This document shows, piece by piece, positions 32,305 through 41,745 of a DNA stretch of 64,000 nt. The position numbers and the translations under genes were made by a program. A model generated the notes under the pieces. The model was not told the DNA's origin. It made no database searches and was given only the letters and a program-made list of their open reading frames with translations. The DNA comes from UBA1715 sp045599365. Its GTDB lineage: Bacteria > Bacteroidota > Bacteroidia > Bacteroidales > UBA1715. Location: the NCBI GenBank assembly GCA_045599365.1, contig JAZRVS010000129.1, positions 4,119-68,118 of the forward strand, written 5' to 3'. Positions within the stretch are counted from its first letter, which is position 1. The number at the start of each line of letters is the position of its first letter.

Positions 32305-34707
32305 TTATTGTCCGTCTGCTAAATAACCGTAAGCACGCCACATGAGTCTTTTTAAATCAGCAGTATATTCTTTGTGTGTAAATCCAGTTACTGAAATAGA
32401 ATTTGCATATAATTCAATGTCGTGAGATGCTCCAGCTCTAGTTGTAACTCTGGTTAAATAAACTTGAGGAACCCACTTAAATTTCTTAACGAACGTAAGC
32501 GTTTGTACAGTTGATGAAAAACTTGTGTCACCCCATTGTTCACAATAATTATCATCATAGATACGATAACCACTTAATCCATCTGAACTTACATACGTTC
32601 TTGTTACACAATGAACTTCTGATGACATCTTTGAGTTGACCCACTCTGTTGTTGCTATGTGATTAGTAGTAGATGTGGAAGGTGGAGTTGGGGCGAAGGC
32701 ATAAAAGTCCCCACTAGGAGTTGCAACTATAGATATTACACCATTGGATGTAGAGCCTAATGTTGGAGTATATGCCCTCATAGAAGCAACCAACTCTCCG
32801 TTAGTATTATACTCGCAACCAAATCGTGCAAGTCTTCCTGTACTTGTGTTTTCAGTTGAATCAACCATCAGGTACTGATTTCCTACTGTTGCAGAAGGTA
32901 CAGTTCCTTTTGTATAGTTAGTGGCTACAGAATAAATAGTGTTATTATTAGATTTAAAAGCGTTATTAGCACTCAAACTTGCATACTCTTTAAGTTTAGT
33001 ATTTCTAGCTCCTACTGTGTCACCTTGTGTTGATGATAAAGTGTCTTCTTGTGGGTGTGGAAACCTAACAAAACCAGCTTTACCTGTTTCACCACTATTA
33101 AGAATTTCAAAACTTGTAAAAGTATTATTTGTTTTATTATATAATTGAAAGTTAAGTCCAGCGGATCCTGATTCAGATACATATCCTTTAAATCCTGCTG
33201 TACTACCTTCTCTTAAATTCGCTAAAAAAGCAGGTCCACCACTACTTGCAGATGTATAAGTTATGTTTCCGTTAAGATATACTGGTTTTGTAAATGTTTT
33301 AGTGCCAGTTATGGTTTGCGGTCCATTTAAATCAACATAATTAGCTAATTTAGTATTTCTTGCACCAACTGTGTCAATCTGAACTGATCCAGTTGTATCG
33401 TCTGTTGGTGTCGGCGCGCTAGTTGAAAATGCACCAGTTTTTAAAGCATATATACCTAATGCTCCAAAAACACGAGTATCTCCGTTATAGATACTAGGAC
33501 GTAAAAAAACTCCATTCGCATCGCTGCTTACGTGAGCGAACTCAATGCAGCTACCCGCTTTTTTATCAGAGAATTGTTCAGTAATGTAATAACTATAATT
33601 AGCAGAAGTTGATACAGTACTACTAGCTGGATTATTCATTTGTAAGAATCTTCCAGAATTTGAAGATGATGAGTAAGTTTTAACTATAATGCTAGTAAAT
33701 GTTTTATCACCATCAATCGTCTGATTTCCAGTTGTTTTCACAACTGACGAATCAAGTTCAGTAACTTTGTTTGATAAATCGGAGAATTCATCGTATTTAA
33801 CTAACTGAACAGGTGATTTGACTTTCATTGATGTGACTTTATATGGAGAAGTTCTATCACGTTCTTCGTTCCAAATAACGACACCAACTCGTTTTGTTGC
33901 AACTCCTCCGACAACGGTATATAAAATATTCTCAGAAGGTTTATACCACAATGTATAATTAGTGGTTGGCTTATCTTCAGAAACAACAAAACTAGTAAAT
34001 CCGTTATCAAAGTTGTGAGCATTACTTACAACAAGACCTATAAAAGGACCCCCATTAATAGTTCTTGTATAAGATATAGCTCTATCACTAGTCCACTTTA
34101 AATTATTATTTTTTCCATATTCATTTTTTCCGTCTGGAGCTGACATTTCAACTCCAGGTAACATATAAACTGTACTTCCCATAAAGCCAAATCCGTTAAA
34201 AATTTGGTCTATTGAGATAATTTTACCTGTTGAATCACAACTAATAATGGCTAAAGGAAGACTTCCATATCGGTCAATCATTCCACTTGAATCATAAAAA
34301 CGAATTGCATTTGTAGTAGTGTCCCACCAAGTAGTTGATGAAACTGGAGATACGACTTGTGGTCCAGATTGCCAAGTTGATAAATAACGAAGTCTTATTG
34401 TATCCTTATCAATAAACGCAGCCATAGCTTCATCTGGATTTGTTGTGCCACCACTTCTTGTAATGTCGTTTTGAACAACTACGGTTTCATACGTATTAAC
34501 ACCTTTTGGAACGTAATACTTACTTCCTGCTTTTAATGTCAATACACCTTCACTACTCAATTCCAACTTAATATCTTGTGGAATTTTTGTAATGCAGTTT
34601 GAGATTTTAGAAGAAGCTTCTAAATCAATTTCATCTGCAATCTGATTAACTGTTTCATATAACGCTTCATCTGCTAATTGTTGCTTGTTAATTCTTGTGT
34701 TTGACAT
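32305..34707 (-). CDS. tail fibre, 800 aa
   Basis: The middle contains three 'DTVGARNTKL' repeats alternating with 'G.qtI.G.KtFt.' segments, typical of long fibre shafts. The C-terminus carries YRIYDDNYCEQWGDTSFSST and ends WRAYGYLADGQ, the common tip of fibres with 'sDGwiEqwG ... W.a.Gy'. AGGAG precedes ATG 34707. It is probably the main side or central fibre downstream of the J-like tip protein. Confidence 0.8.
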   Translation of the reverse strand: MSNTRINKQQLADEALYETVNQIADEIDLEASSKISNCITKIPQDIKLELSSEGVLTLKAGSKYYVPKGVNTYETVVVQNDITRSGGTTNPDEAMAAFIDKDTIRLRYLSTWQSGPQVVSPVSSTTWWDTTTNAIRFYDSSGMIDRYGSLPLAIISCDSTGKIISIDQIFNGFGFMGSTVYMLPGVEMSAPDGKNEYGKNNNLKWTSDRAISYTRTINGGPFIGLVVSNAHNFDNGFTSFVVSEDKPTTNYTLWYKPSENILYTVVGGVATKRVGVVIWNEERDRTSPYKVTSMKVKSPVQLVKYDEFSDLSNKVTELDSSVVKTTGNQTIDGDKTFTSIIVKTYSSSSNSGRFLQMNNPASSTVSTSANYSYYITEQFSDKKAGSCIEFAHVSSDANGVFLRPSIYNGDTRVFGALGIYALKTGAFSTSAPTPTDDTTGSVQIDTVGARNTKLANYVDLNGPQTITGTKTFTKPVYLNGNITYTSASSGGPAFLANLREGSTAGFKGYVSESGSAGLNFQLYNKTNNTFTSFEILNSGETGKAGFVRFPHPQEDTLSSTQGDTVGARNTKLKEYASLSANNAFKSNNNTIYSVATNYTKGTVPSATVGNQYLMVDSTENTSTGRLARFGCEYNTNGELVASMRAYTPTLGSTSNGVISIVATPSGDFYAFAPTPPSTSTTNHIATTEWVNSKMSSEVHCVTRTYVSSDGLSGYRIYDDNYCEQWGDTSFSSTVQTLTFVKKFKWVPQVYLTRVTTRAGASHDIELYANSISVTGFTHKEYTADLKRLMWRAYGYLADGQ

Positions 34708-34716
34708 TCACTTCTC

Positions 34717-35430
34717 CTAATATCCGTCTGCTAGATAATCTATTGTACCATTAACATAAACGCTTGTATTTGTCAAGCTCTTAATTCCTATTTTAAAGCT
34801 GTCCCTACTGACTTCACTTACTTCAATCACTCCATATCCGTCACTTTCAACTAACGCACTTGTAATGTGTGGAATTGTGTAATATTTTTTACTTAATAAA
34901 ACTGTTGTCGGACCTGAACTTGAGCAAGTAACTCGTCCTTTTTGAATCACATCTTCAACGTCAATCGTTAATTTCTGACCAATTAAACCGAACCGTCCTT
35001 GAGTTTGAGCAATTTGCATTTGAACACCAACAATCGCTTCTTTATATTCGTATTCACCTGGAACAAGTGGACGTAATTCACTATAACCTAAAGGAGTTCT
35101 CTTTAAAGCAAATTCTTCAAAAACATCTCTGCTACTTGAGAAATTGTCTATCTCAAAATCATATAAAACAGTACTTCCTGCTTTTAAATCGTCTTCGTCA
35201 GCGATTTTGATTAAATCTTCTTTTACGGTTTTTGTGACATCTATTGTGTATTTGTCGCTTACCGTTAATTTGTCTTCAAGTCCTTTTACGTCAATAGCAG
35301 TTCGGTTTTTTCCCCAACCACTATAGTTGTATTGCATTTCTGGAGAACCAGAAATAAGCTGTAACGCTTTCAGTTCTTCGTAAGTATATCCGTTTCCTTT
35401 TGTCCAAGTTATAATTACGTTTGAAGACAT
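34717..35430 (-). CDS. tail tip accessory protein, 237 aa
   Basis: A beta-rich protein placed between the J-like tip and the fibre. It ends GTIDYLADGY, echoing the fibre's GYLADGQ. The N-terminus (VIITWTKGNGYTYEELKALQ) is unrecognised. Context implies a distal tail component. Confidence 0.55.
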   Translation of the reverse strand: MSSNVIITWTKGNGYTYEELKALQLISGSPEMQYNYSGWGKNRTAIDVKGLEDKLTVSDKYTIDVTKTVKEDLIKIADEDDLKAGSTVLYDFEIDNFSSSRDVFEEFALKRTPLGYSELRPLVPGEYEYKEAIVGVQMQIAQTQGRFGLIGQKLTIDVEDVIQKGRVTCSSSGPTTVLLSKKYYTIPHITSALVESDGYGVIEVSEVSRDSFKIGIKSLTNTSVYVNGTIDYLADGY

Positions 35431-35432
35431 TT

Positions 35433-35864
35433 TTAAATTAACTCAAATTCAAATTCTTGTGTAAAATCAACTGACGAATCAACTGTAATTGGTGTTGTGA
35501 AAAGCAATCTATCTAACATCGTTCCACCTGAGCTCGCATTGAAAACACCACCTTCAGTTATGTTTCCTGTAACAACTCCACGACCAAACGGTGCTGTGAT
35601 AACAAAAGTTTTTCCACTAATTTGCCACGTTCCAACGTGACGATTGCTTTCATTGACTAATTTTGTCATAGCTGAAGTTGTTGCACCACCACCTTTTCCA
35701 ACGGCAACATATTGCATAACAGCTGGACGACCACTCGTAGCTGTCATCGCTTTCATAATGAACTCAAAACCGACATTCACAATCATATTGTTTTGTTCGT
35801 AAATTTCAACGTGCCCATCATCGTATTTTAAAATTGCACGCCCTTTTCCTTTTACTTTAATCAT
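35433..35864 (-). CDS. distal tail domain protein following J, 143 aa
   Basis: NMIVNVGFEFIMKAMTA, GRPAVMQYVAVGKGGGATTS and AITEAGVF-like TEGGVFNASSGGTMLDRL match a common phage domain found in or just after J-type tip proteins. ATG 35864 has GGAGG five to nine bases upstream and overlaps the J gene end by eight bases. It probably forms part of the receptor-binding tip. Confidence 0.65.
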   Translation of the reverse strand: MIKVKGKGRAILKYDDGHVEIYEQNNMIVNVGFEFIMKAMTATSGRPAVMQYVAVGKGGGATTSAMTKLVNESNRHVGTWQISGKTFVITAPFGRGVVTGNITEGGVFNASSGGTMLDRLLFTTPITVDSSVDFTQEFEFELI

Positions 35865-38800
35865 AATTGCCTCCGAAATACAACTTCGTGAACCCACCAA
35901 TAGGTCCTGCTTCTACTTCTAAACTACTTGTAATATTAGCATATTCAACCGAATAGTCAAGTGATAATTTGGTGTCACTTTGAGATACCATAACGTGCAA
36001 GTAATCTTGATTTTCAAATCTTGTAAATGGCTCTCTTAAAATAACTCCGTCACTACGTTCTAAAAATAATTCCTTCTCAATAACGTATGCTTGAATCCAA
36101 TTTGTGTTACTTGCGTTGCTCAAACGAAATATTCCGAAATAGTTACTCGTTTGACTTGTCATTTTAACTCTGAATTTAACCGTATAATTAGCAAATACAT
36201 TAACGTTGTCATAACGCACTTCCATAACTTTGTTTAAGACAAGTCCCTTTGAAAAGTGAGCGTTTGCATAATAAACTTTGTAAGAATAAGCTGGAGCAAT
36301 CGTGTTGTTGTAATCAACTAAAGTTTCGTTTAACGTAAAACCATAATTGTGTAAATACGGCTCCTCAATTTTATAAGTTATAACTGGAGTAATTGTCCCT
36401 TGTATTTCGGAGAATGTGCTTGAGTTAAGCCAGTTGAGTTTGGCTGCTTCTTCACTTCCCCACATATAATCCAAATCTTCAAATGTTAATCGTGAGCCGA
36501 ATTTAAATCCTTCTGTCGTGAACCAGTTTCTCGCACGAATTACCTCTGGCAATTCAACTTTAAAGAAATGCTCGGCAAAATAAATTCCGTCAGACATCGC
36601 TTTAACGTCATCAAATTGTGTGTCTTCTAATCCGTAACTCACGCCTTGCCAACCTTGACTTGCGTTGTCAATTTCCATAATAACGTTTCTGTCTTGCTTT
36701 AATTCTTGTAAAGCTAAAGCATATCTGAATTCTTCTGAATAAACTCCAGAAGCAGAAACGGCTTTAATCATATATCCATTTTCAGAAATACCTGGATTTA
36801 AAATCGTGTTGTTCGTTCCTTTAACTCGGAATAAGGTAATGCCAGAGTCCCAATCAGCACCTGCCCGAACTTCAAATTCAACACCGTTTCCTGTTTCAGC
36901 ACTCCAATCAAATCGCAAGTTATCGTTGCTTGGAGTTACGTAAAAGTTTCTCACAGGTGATGGAGCTGATAAATGGGAAATGTTATAAGCATAATTTACC
37001 GAATAATTACCTAAAACGTCAATCGCTTTAATCATATATTTGCGTTCATCTGTTCCAATATAATTGTCAATAAAGCGATTGTCTGTCAAATAACTTGCGA
37101 TAACATCCCCTGTTTCCCAATCTTCGCCAATTCTGATTTCATATCCAATTAAGTCGGCGTCTTGAACTTTGTCCCACGTTAAAACAACGTTGTTTATATT
37201 CGGTGTTGCTATGAAATTCCATACGTCAGCAGGTGGCTCTGATAAATCACTTATTACACATTCAAAAATAGGAGCTGTGTCAAAATCAGCCACACTTCCA
37301 TAAACGTTGCTAGGCAAAACAATAAATTCATAATCACCTGCTGGGTGATTGATAATTGTATCTCCGTCAACTAACGTTCTGACTTGCCAATCGTAGTTGT
37401 CGTCTTCTGTTCCAGTTCCTTCTTTCAATCGTGAATAAACATAAAAGCGATTGCTGTAAAATGGGTACCTGTTTTTATCAAGCTCTGGTGTTAATACAAG
37501 TTGCGTTTGTTTTTCGTCTTTTACATAATACTCAGAGAAAGATAAGCCGATTATGTGTGGAACGACATACGAACTTGGCATTGTGCTATTGTCAATCGTT
37601 GTTATTTCATAACCTGTGTCAGCTTCGTATTGTTTGTTGCGATAAATTTCAATTGCGTTTATTGAAATTGTGTCAATGTCGTCTTGTCCTTCTGCTATTG
37701 AAATGACTTTGAAAGGTTTAGCTGAACCGAAATTATCTTTACTTCCTGTCAAAGAGAAAACTGCTTTTTCAGGTAAGTTAATTGGCAACGACTCGTTTAA
37801 ATATAAGGTTTTTACTTCACCGTATTCTTTTACGTCAAGTTGCATTTCAACAACACCGTCTGGCAACTGTAAGTTAATTCCGTATAAACTGCCAGCTTCA
37901 ATAAAAACTGGGTCACGTAATTTAATGCTCATTCTGTCTTCGGAAACTGATTTAATACGTCCAGATTGTGAATATTGCATATTCGGGTCAGCGACTAAAA
38001 TCGTATCAAAAATATCAATATTTTGCCCAGCACGATTTGTCACAAAAGAAACTGACATAACTTCCTTTACAGATGAAAGCAAGTGATAACGAGCTCGTCT
38101 AATTGCTTCGCTTTCTTTTGTACAACCAACTGCTTGGAAATCCTCAGTAATTCTTCCATATAATTCAATTTGTTCGTCGTCTTTTACTTGTCGTCTGTCT
38201 TCCGACCAGTTTAAATTCGGGTTGACGAACGTGACACTAACTTCATTATAACGTGTACTTGGGTCAGTAAAAGAATAATTAAAGCCAGCTGCAGTTACAT
38301 TTTCTGGAGAAAAAATGTGTTTCGCTTGTCTGTTTCTGTCATAAGACAAACGCACATATCCAGTTGCGTCTTCATAAATCGTCGCATTGAAAATTGAAGC
38401 AATATAATTCAACATTTCTGGTCCAGATTTTGCTTCAGAAATAACGATGTTTAACGTATATCGTGGTTCAACTCCACCTTTTCCGTCATCAACTAATTCG
38501 TCACAAAATTGTCCAGCTTCATAAAAATCGTATTTATCAGGCAATACTTCCCAATAAGAATTAACACCGTATCTGTCATTAACTAGCAAATCATATAAAC
38601 ACCAAGCTGGGTTATCGGTCCACTCCATTTTAAATGTGCCGTCCCATTCTCCGTTATACGTTCTGTTTTCTGGATTATAGTTACTCGGCACTTTTACAAC
38701 TAAACCTTTATAAATTCCACTAAAACTCGGTAATTGTGAAAATTGGTCTGAAGTTGATACGTTTATGTGAGCGATTGCCGTATTTTCAAAGTTATAATCT

Positions 38801-39459
38801 TTCGCAACAACTTCTTCAAATTGTTGGAAATACAATGAGTTATAATAACCTTTTCCACTTTCAGGTGAATTTTCACTCGTTTTTGTCAAACGAATATCGT
38901 AAGTTGTGTTTTCTAAACGTGGAACTGGCACACGATAATCACGAGAATATTGTGACGTAGTTTTACCAGAAATCACCATATCTTCATTTCGGTATGTCGT
39001 CCACATTTGAGAATTAGTCGGCTTGTATTCAATTTTGAATTTTACGCTTGATGCATACTGACTTCCACTTTTTGTTTCCCAATACAATAGATTACACATA
39101 ACACGAATATCTAAATAATCAATGTCACCTGTTTGAGTTGTTCTTGTAATTGGTTCGTTGTGTTTTAATTCAACTCCGACATTTGTGGCTCTTGCCACAC
39201 CACCTAATTTTAATTTTATTTCTTCATCTTGAGAAGGGTCGCCCAATTTAATGTCTAAATCGTAATCGGAAAAATTTTTACTTCCGTCTTCGTTAATTAA
39301 AGGTGTGTCGTCCAAGAAAAATGATTTTTCTCCGTTTTCAAGACCTGAAATCGGACCTTCGCAAAGTCCAATAACAAGTTCAGCACTGTCCTCTGAACGA
39401 AGTGTATCAGAAGCTATTTTTGGCGTTTTTTGACTTTTTGCGAAAGATATATTTTTCAT
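35857..39459 (-). CDS. J-like: tail tip attachment protein (lambda J-like)
   Basis: The N-terminal region SDTLRSEDSAELVIGLCEGP, then ISGLENGEKSFFLDDTPLI, is diagnostic of lambda J-type central tip proteins. Two fibronectin-III-like repeats lie near residues 750-930 (WNFIATPNINNVVLTWDKVQ; VRNFYVTPSNDNLRFDWSAE). The C-terminal ~250 residues look lectin-like and would contact the host. At 1200 aa it is close to lambda J (1132). It follows the I-like gene as in lambda. Confidence 0.9.
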   Translation of the reverse strand: MKNISFAKSQKTPKIASDTLRSEDSAELVIGLCEGPISGLENGEKSFFLDDTPLINEDGSKNFSDYDLDIKLGDPSQDEEIKLKLGGVARATNVGVELKHNEPITRTTQTGDIDYLDIRVMCNLLYWETKSGSQYASSVKFKIEYKPTNSQMWTTYRNEDMVISGKTTSQYSRDYRVPVPRLENTTYDIRLTKTSENSPESGKGYYNSLYFQQFEEVVAKDYNFENTAIAHINVSTSDQFSQLPSFSGIYKGLVVKVPSNYNPENRTYNGEWDGTFKMEWTDNPAWCLYDLLVNDRYGVNSYWEVLPDKYDFYEAGQFCDELVDDGKGGVEPRYTLNIVISEAKSGPEMLNYIASIFNATIYEDATGYVRLSYDRNRQAKHIFSPENVTAAGFNYSFTDPSTRYNEVSVTFVNPNLNWSEDRRQVKDDEQIELYGRITEDFQAVGCTKESEAIRRARYHLLSSVKEVMSVSFVTNRAGQNIDIFDTILVADPNMQYSQSGRIKSVSEDRMSIKLRDPVFIEAGSLYGINLQLPDGVVEMQLDVKEYGEVKTLYLNESLPINLPEKAVFSLTGSKDNFGSAKPFKVISIAEGQDDIDTISINAIEIYRNKQYEADTGYEITTIDNSTMPSSYVVPHIIGLSFSEYYVKDEKQTQLVLTPELDKNRYPFYSNRFYVYSRLKEGTGTEDDNYDWQVRTLVDGDTIINHPAGDYEFIVLPSNVYGSVADFDTAPIFECVISDLSEPPADVWNFIATPNINNVVLTWDKVQDADLIGYEIRIGEDWETGDVIASYLTDNRFIDNYIGTDERKYMIKAIDVLGNYSVNYAYNISHLSAPSPVRNFYVTPSNDNLRFDWSAETGNGVEFEVRAGADWDSGITLFRVKGTNNTILNPGISENGYMIKAVSASGVYSEEFRYALALQELKQDRNVIMEIDNASQGWQGVSYGLEDTQFDDVKAMSDGIYFAEHFFKVELPEVIRARNWFTTEGFKFGSRLTFEDLDYMWGSEEAAKLNWLNSSTFSEIQGTITPVITYKIEEPYLHNYGFTLNETLVDYNNTIAPAYSYKVYYANAHFSKGLVLNKVMEVRYDNVNVFANYTVKFRVKMTSQTSNYFGIFRLSNASNTNWIQAYVIEKELFLERSDGVILREPFTRFENQDYLHVMVSQSDTKLSLDYSVEYANITSSLEVEAGPIGGFTKLYFGGNYD

Positions 39460-39462
39460 TTC

Positions 39463-40038
39463 TTATCCGTTTCTATCACTTGATTGTAAATTCAACGACA
39501 ACAAATGTCCATACATTTTGTGCTTTCCATAACACAAAGCAATTCTAGTGCCACTTGTTGTTGTATTTTGATGATTAAACATTCTTGATTGTGGAACATC
39601 TCCTGTTGACGAAGCTTTCGGTACAGGTGTTAATAACGTTGAAACACCTGATAACATCATACCGATTCCAAGCGATAAAAAAGAACCAGCAATTGGTCCT
39701 AAAGTTCCACCACTGAGAACAACTGCCGTAATCGTTAAACCTACAATAACAGCTCCGATTGCAATTTGTGTCCAACCAGCTTTTTTTCCACCACCGCCAG
39801 CAGCAACAAATGAAGGAAATATATTTAACTCAGTTATATCCTCTAAGTTTGAAAAAATACGTTCTTTTGTCGGACATTCTTTTACACGACAGACATATCT
39901 AGTTCCGTCTTTTTTGTATAATTGAGGAAGCTGATTTGTCAAACCACGAATTGCCTCAGCTGGAGTGCTTGCGTCAATTTCATAAACTTTCGGACAATGC
40001 TTTTTCAAAATACCGTGAAATTTAATCTTTACAAACAT
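39463..40038 (-). CDS. I-like: tail assembly protein I-like
   Basis: Starts VKIKFHGILKKHCPKVYEID (ubiquitin-like beta-grasp N-terminus) and has the hydrophobic Gly-rich middle AIGAVIVGLTITAVVLSGG plus SFLSLGIGMMLSGVSTLL, as in lambda I. At 191 aa it is similar to I. It overlaps the JAB gene by 17 bases. Confidence 0.85.
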   Translation of the reverse strand: MFVKIKFHGILKKHCPKVYEIDASTPAEAIRGLTNQLPQLYKKDGTRYVCRVKECPTKERIFSNLEDITELNIFPSFVAAGGGGKKAGWTQIAIGAVIVGLTITAVVLSGGTLGPIAGSFLSLGIGMMLSGVSTLLTPVPKASSTGDVPQSRMFNHQNTTTSGTRIALCYGKHKMYGHLLSLNLQSSDRNG

Positions 40039-40381
40039 TTATTTCCTCAATCAAAATCGTGTTACGTTCACTAACCTTATAGCACGAAATTCCGTCTTTG
40101 CCAACAATAAAATGAAGTAAGTTCGCCCAATTTTTAAAAGCTTCACAATCTTGTTTTGATAAATTCTTTTCTCCATTTGGGTGAGTGTGAAAAGTGGCAA
40201 TTACTTCGTCGTCTTCCAGCATTTCCAACGAGTCGCAGGAAAATGAAAATCCTTCAAGTGGATTTATGTGGTCGTTTTCAACTTCAATTACTTCGTTTCC
40301 TTTTAAATAACCACCACGCTCAATTCCGTCATCGGAATAAAATGACAATAATTTATTATAAGTTAACTCGTTTAAATTCAT
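40022..40381 (-). CDS. K-like (N): JAB/MPN (JAMM) metallopeptidase, N-terminal half of lambda K
   Basis: The JAMM motif is complete: FHTHP with H65 and H67, then seven residues, S75-x-x-D78 (HxHx7SxxD), with upstream E21. In lambda, K joins this domain to an NlpC/P60 domain in one chain; here they are separate, overlapping genes. The product would be a zinc peptidase acting in tail tip assembly or cell-wall entry. Confidence 0.85.
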   Translation of the reverse strand: MNLNELTYNKLLSFYSDDGIERGGYLKGNEVIEVENDHINPLEGFSFSCDSLEMLEDDEVIATFHTHPNGEKNLSKQDCEAFKNWANLLHFIVGKDGISCYKVSERNTILIEEINVCKD

Positions 40382-40790
40382 AAGGTTTTCTCACTTTCTG
40401 TTTTTTATTTTGAATGTGTCTAATTCTAGCTACAGTTAAATTTTTCCACATTCCACGATATTTGTCAACTGAAGACAATCTTCCAATAACGTGATGTAAA
40501 ATAAATCCGTCCCCGATATAAATTGCTCCGTGACAAGCAACACTACTTCCTAAAGCGATTAAAAACAAGTCGCCAAATTGAGCTTCTTCATCGTCTTCCA
40601 ATAAATAAAAACCTTCTTTCTTAAAATTTTGAATATAAAGATTTTCTCCGTTGTCCCACCAAAAGTCAGCTCTAGCGTAATTTGTCAAATCAATGTCAAA
40701 TTCGTTTTTATAAAATTCACGAATTAACCCATAACAATCAGTATCTCCGTGAACAAAAGCTTTCCCACAATAAGAATCTGTGTTAAACAT
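40356..40790 (-). CDS. K-like (C): NlpC/P60 peptidase, C-terminal half of lambda K
   Basis: Catalytic Cys in TDCYGLIREFY (C19), His in ACHGAIYIGD (H87) and a third polar site at LHH (99-100) fit the NlpC/P60 fold. It is encoded upstream of the JAB domain and overlaps it by 26 bases, the reverse of the domain order in lambda K. It likely cleaves peptidoglycan during DNA entry. Confidence 0.82.
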   Translation of the reverse strand: MFNTDSYCGKAFVHGDTDCYGLIREFYKNEFDIDLTNYARADFWWDNGENLYIQNFKKEGFYLLEDDEEAQFGDLFLIALGSSVACHGAIYIGDGFILHHVIGRLSSVDKYRGMWKNLTVARIRHIQNKKQKVRKPYEFKRVNL

Positions 40791-40857
40791 TTCTCCTCCC
40801 TATAACAAAATAATAAATTAAAGCTACCATAAGAGATACAAACGTCATTTCAAACAT
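40783..40857 (-). CDS. tiny membrane protein between L and K, 24 aa
   Basis: MFEMTFVSLMVALIYYFVIG plus RRNV: one membrane helix with a basic end. AGGAGGAAGT is an excellent ribosome-binding site six bases before ATG 40857, and the stop overlaps the NlpC start by eight bases. It is too short for usual gene callers but shows all signs of translation. Function unknown; it could anchor or regulate tail-tip peptidases. Confidence 0.6.
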   Translation of the reverse strand: MFEMTFVSLMVALIYYFVIGRRNV

Positions 40858-40865
40858 ACTTCCTC

Positions 40866-41348
40866 CTATAAAGTTACCGTTGGAAATTCAGGTGGCATAT
40901 ACATACGAGCAGGAACATTGAAATTAACTCCGTCCATTGGATTTCTCAATTCTAACTGAATGTAATTTGAGTTCAACGATGGCGTGTTCCAGATGACCCA
41001 CTTCTTACTTTGATAAATATTTCGGTTATTCAAAATATCATCGTATAAAACAATATAACGTGTTAATGTCGCTTTGACAAGTAATCCGTCACGAATAAAT
41101 GTGGAAAACGCACCATTTGGATTCGCAATAGACATTGTTGGGCGAGAATAAGTGTCTGAACTTGCTGAAGAAAATCCAGAAAAAGATAAAGGCAAACCTG
41201 TCCAAGTTGTCCCCTGCCATTCAACTGAATTGTTGTTTTTTAAGTTAATGTAATCGCCGTTTCTCAACTTAATTTCAAACAACTGCACGTAACCGTCAGC
41301 TACTAATTTCTCGTTTTCCTCTCTGTGTGATTGTGGTAAATCTGACAT
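40866..41348 (-). CDS. L-like: minor tail protein L-like, lacking the Cys-rich C-terminus
   Basis: LFEIKLRNGDYINLKNNNSV, WQGTTWTGLPL and then FSGFSSASSDTYSRPTMSIA match the lambda L family N-terminal domain. At 160 aa it stops at PARMYMPPEFPTVTL and lacks the C-terminal Fe-S cysteine domain of lambda L (232 aa). It shares its last start base context with the M gene (41348). Confidence 0.8.
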   Translation of the reverse strand: MSDLPQSHREENEKLVADGYVQLFEIKLRNGDYINLKNNNSVEWQGTTWTGLPLSFSGFSSASSDTYSRPTMSIANPNGAFSTFIRDGLLVKATLTRYIVLYDDILNNRNIYQSKKWVIWNTPSLNSNYIQLELRNPMDGVNFNVPARMYMPPEFPTVTL

Positions 41349-41743
41349 TATTCGGCAACCTCTTTTAGTGTAACTGTGAAATCTGAAACAACACCAAAGC
41401 CGTCCCCAACTGGTTCTGGAACATCCAACGGCTCGGCAAATCTAACTGGAACGTGACCGAATTGCAAATCTTTATAAATAAAAGTTTCCCACATATTCAT
41501 CGTTTCGTAAAACGAACACAACGCAGCAACGTTGTTTTTGTTTTTGTAAGAATTATAATCAATCGTTCCGTCATCATTAAAATAGTAACGCCAACCAGAA
41601 AAAGATAATGTGAATTCTTTTATCAAAGGAGAATCTGGCTTTGAAACATAAGAATAACCTTTTCCTAAATCAATGGAGTTCGTGTTTCTCACATATTTAA
41701 ACCGTCTTTTGTGGTTCATAAAATTATCAAAATTTTCTGCCAT
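41348..41743 (-). CDS. M-like: minor tail protein M-like
   Basis: ATG 41743 (MAENFDNFMNHKRRFKYVRN) with GGAAGGAAA upstream; the longer in-frame extension overlaps the tape measure gene and is unlikely. The FSLSFSGWRYY-like segment and ALCSFYETMNMWETFIYKDL match phage minor tail protein M. Gene order H-M-L-K-I-J is lambda's. Confidence 0.8.
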   Translation of the reverse strand: MAENFDNFMNHKRRFKYVRNTNSIDLGKGYSYVSKPDSPLIKEFTLSFSGWRYYFNDDGTIDYNSYKNKNNVAALCSFYETMNMWETFIYKDLQFGHVPVRFAEPLDVPEPVGDGFGVVSDFTVTLKEVAE

Positions 41744-41745
41744 TT

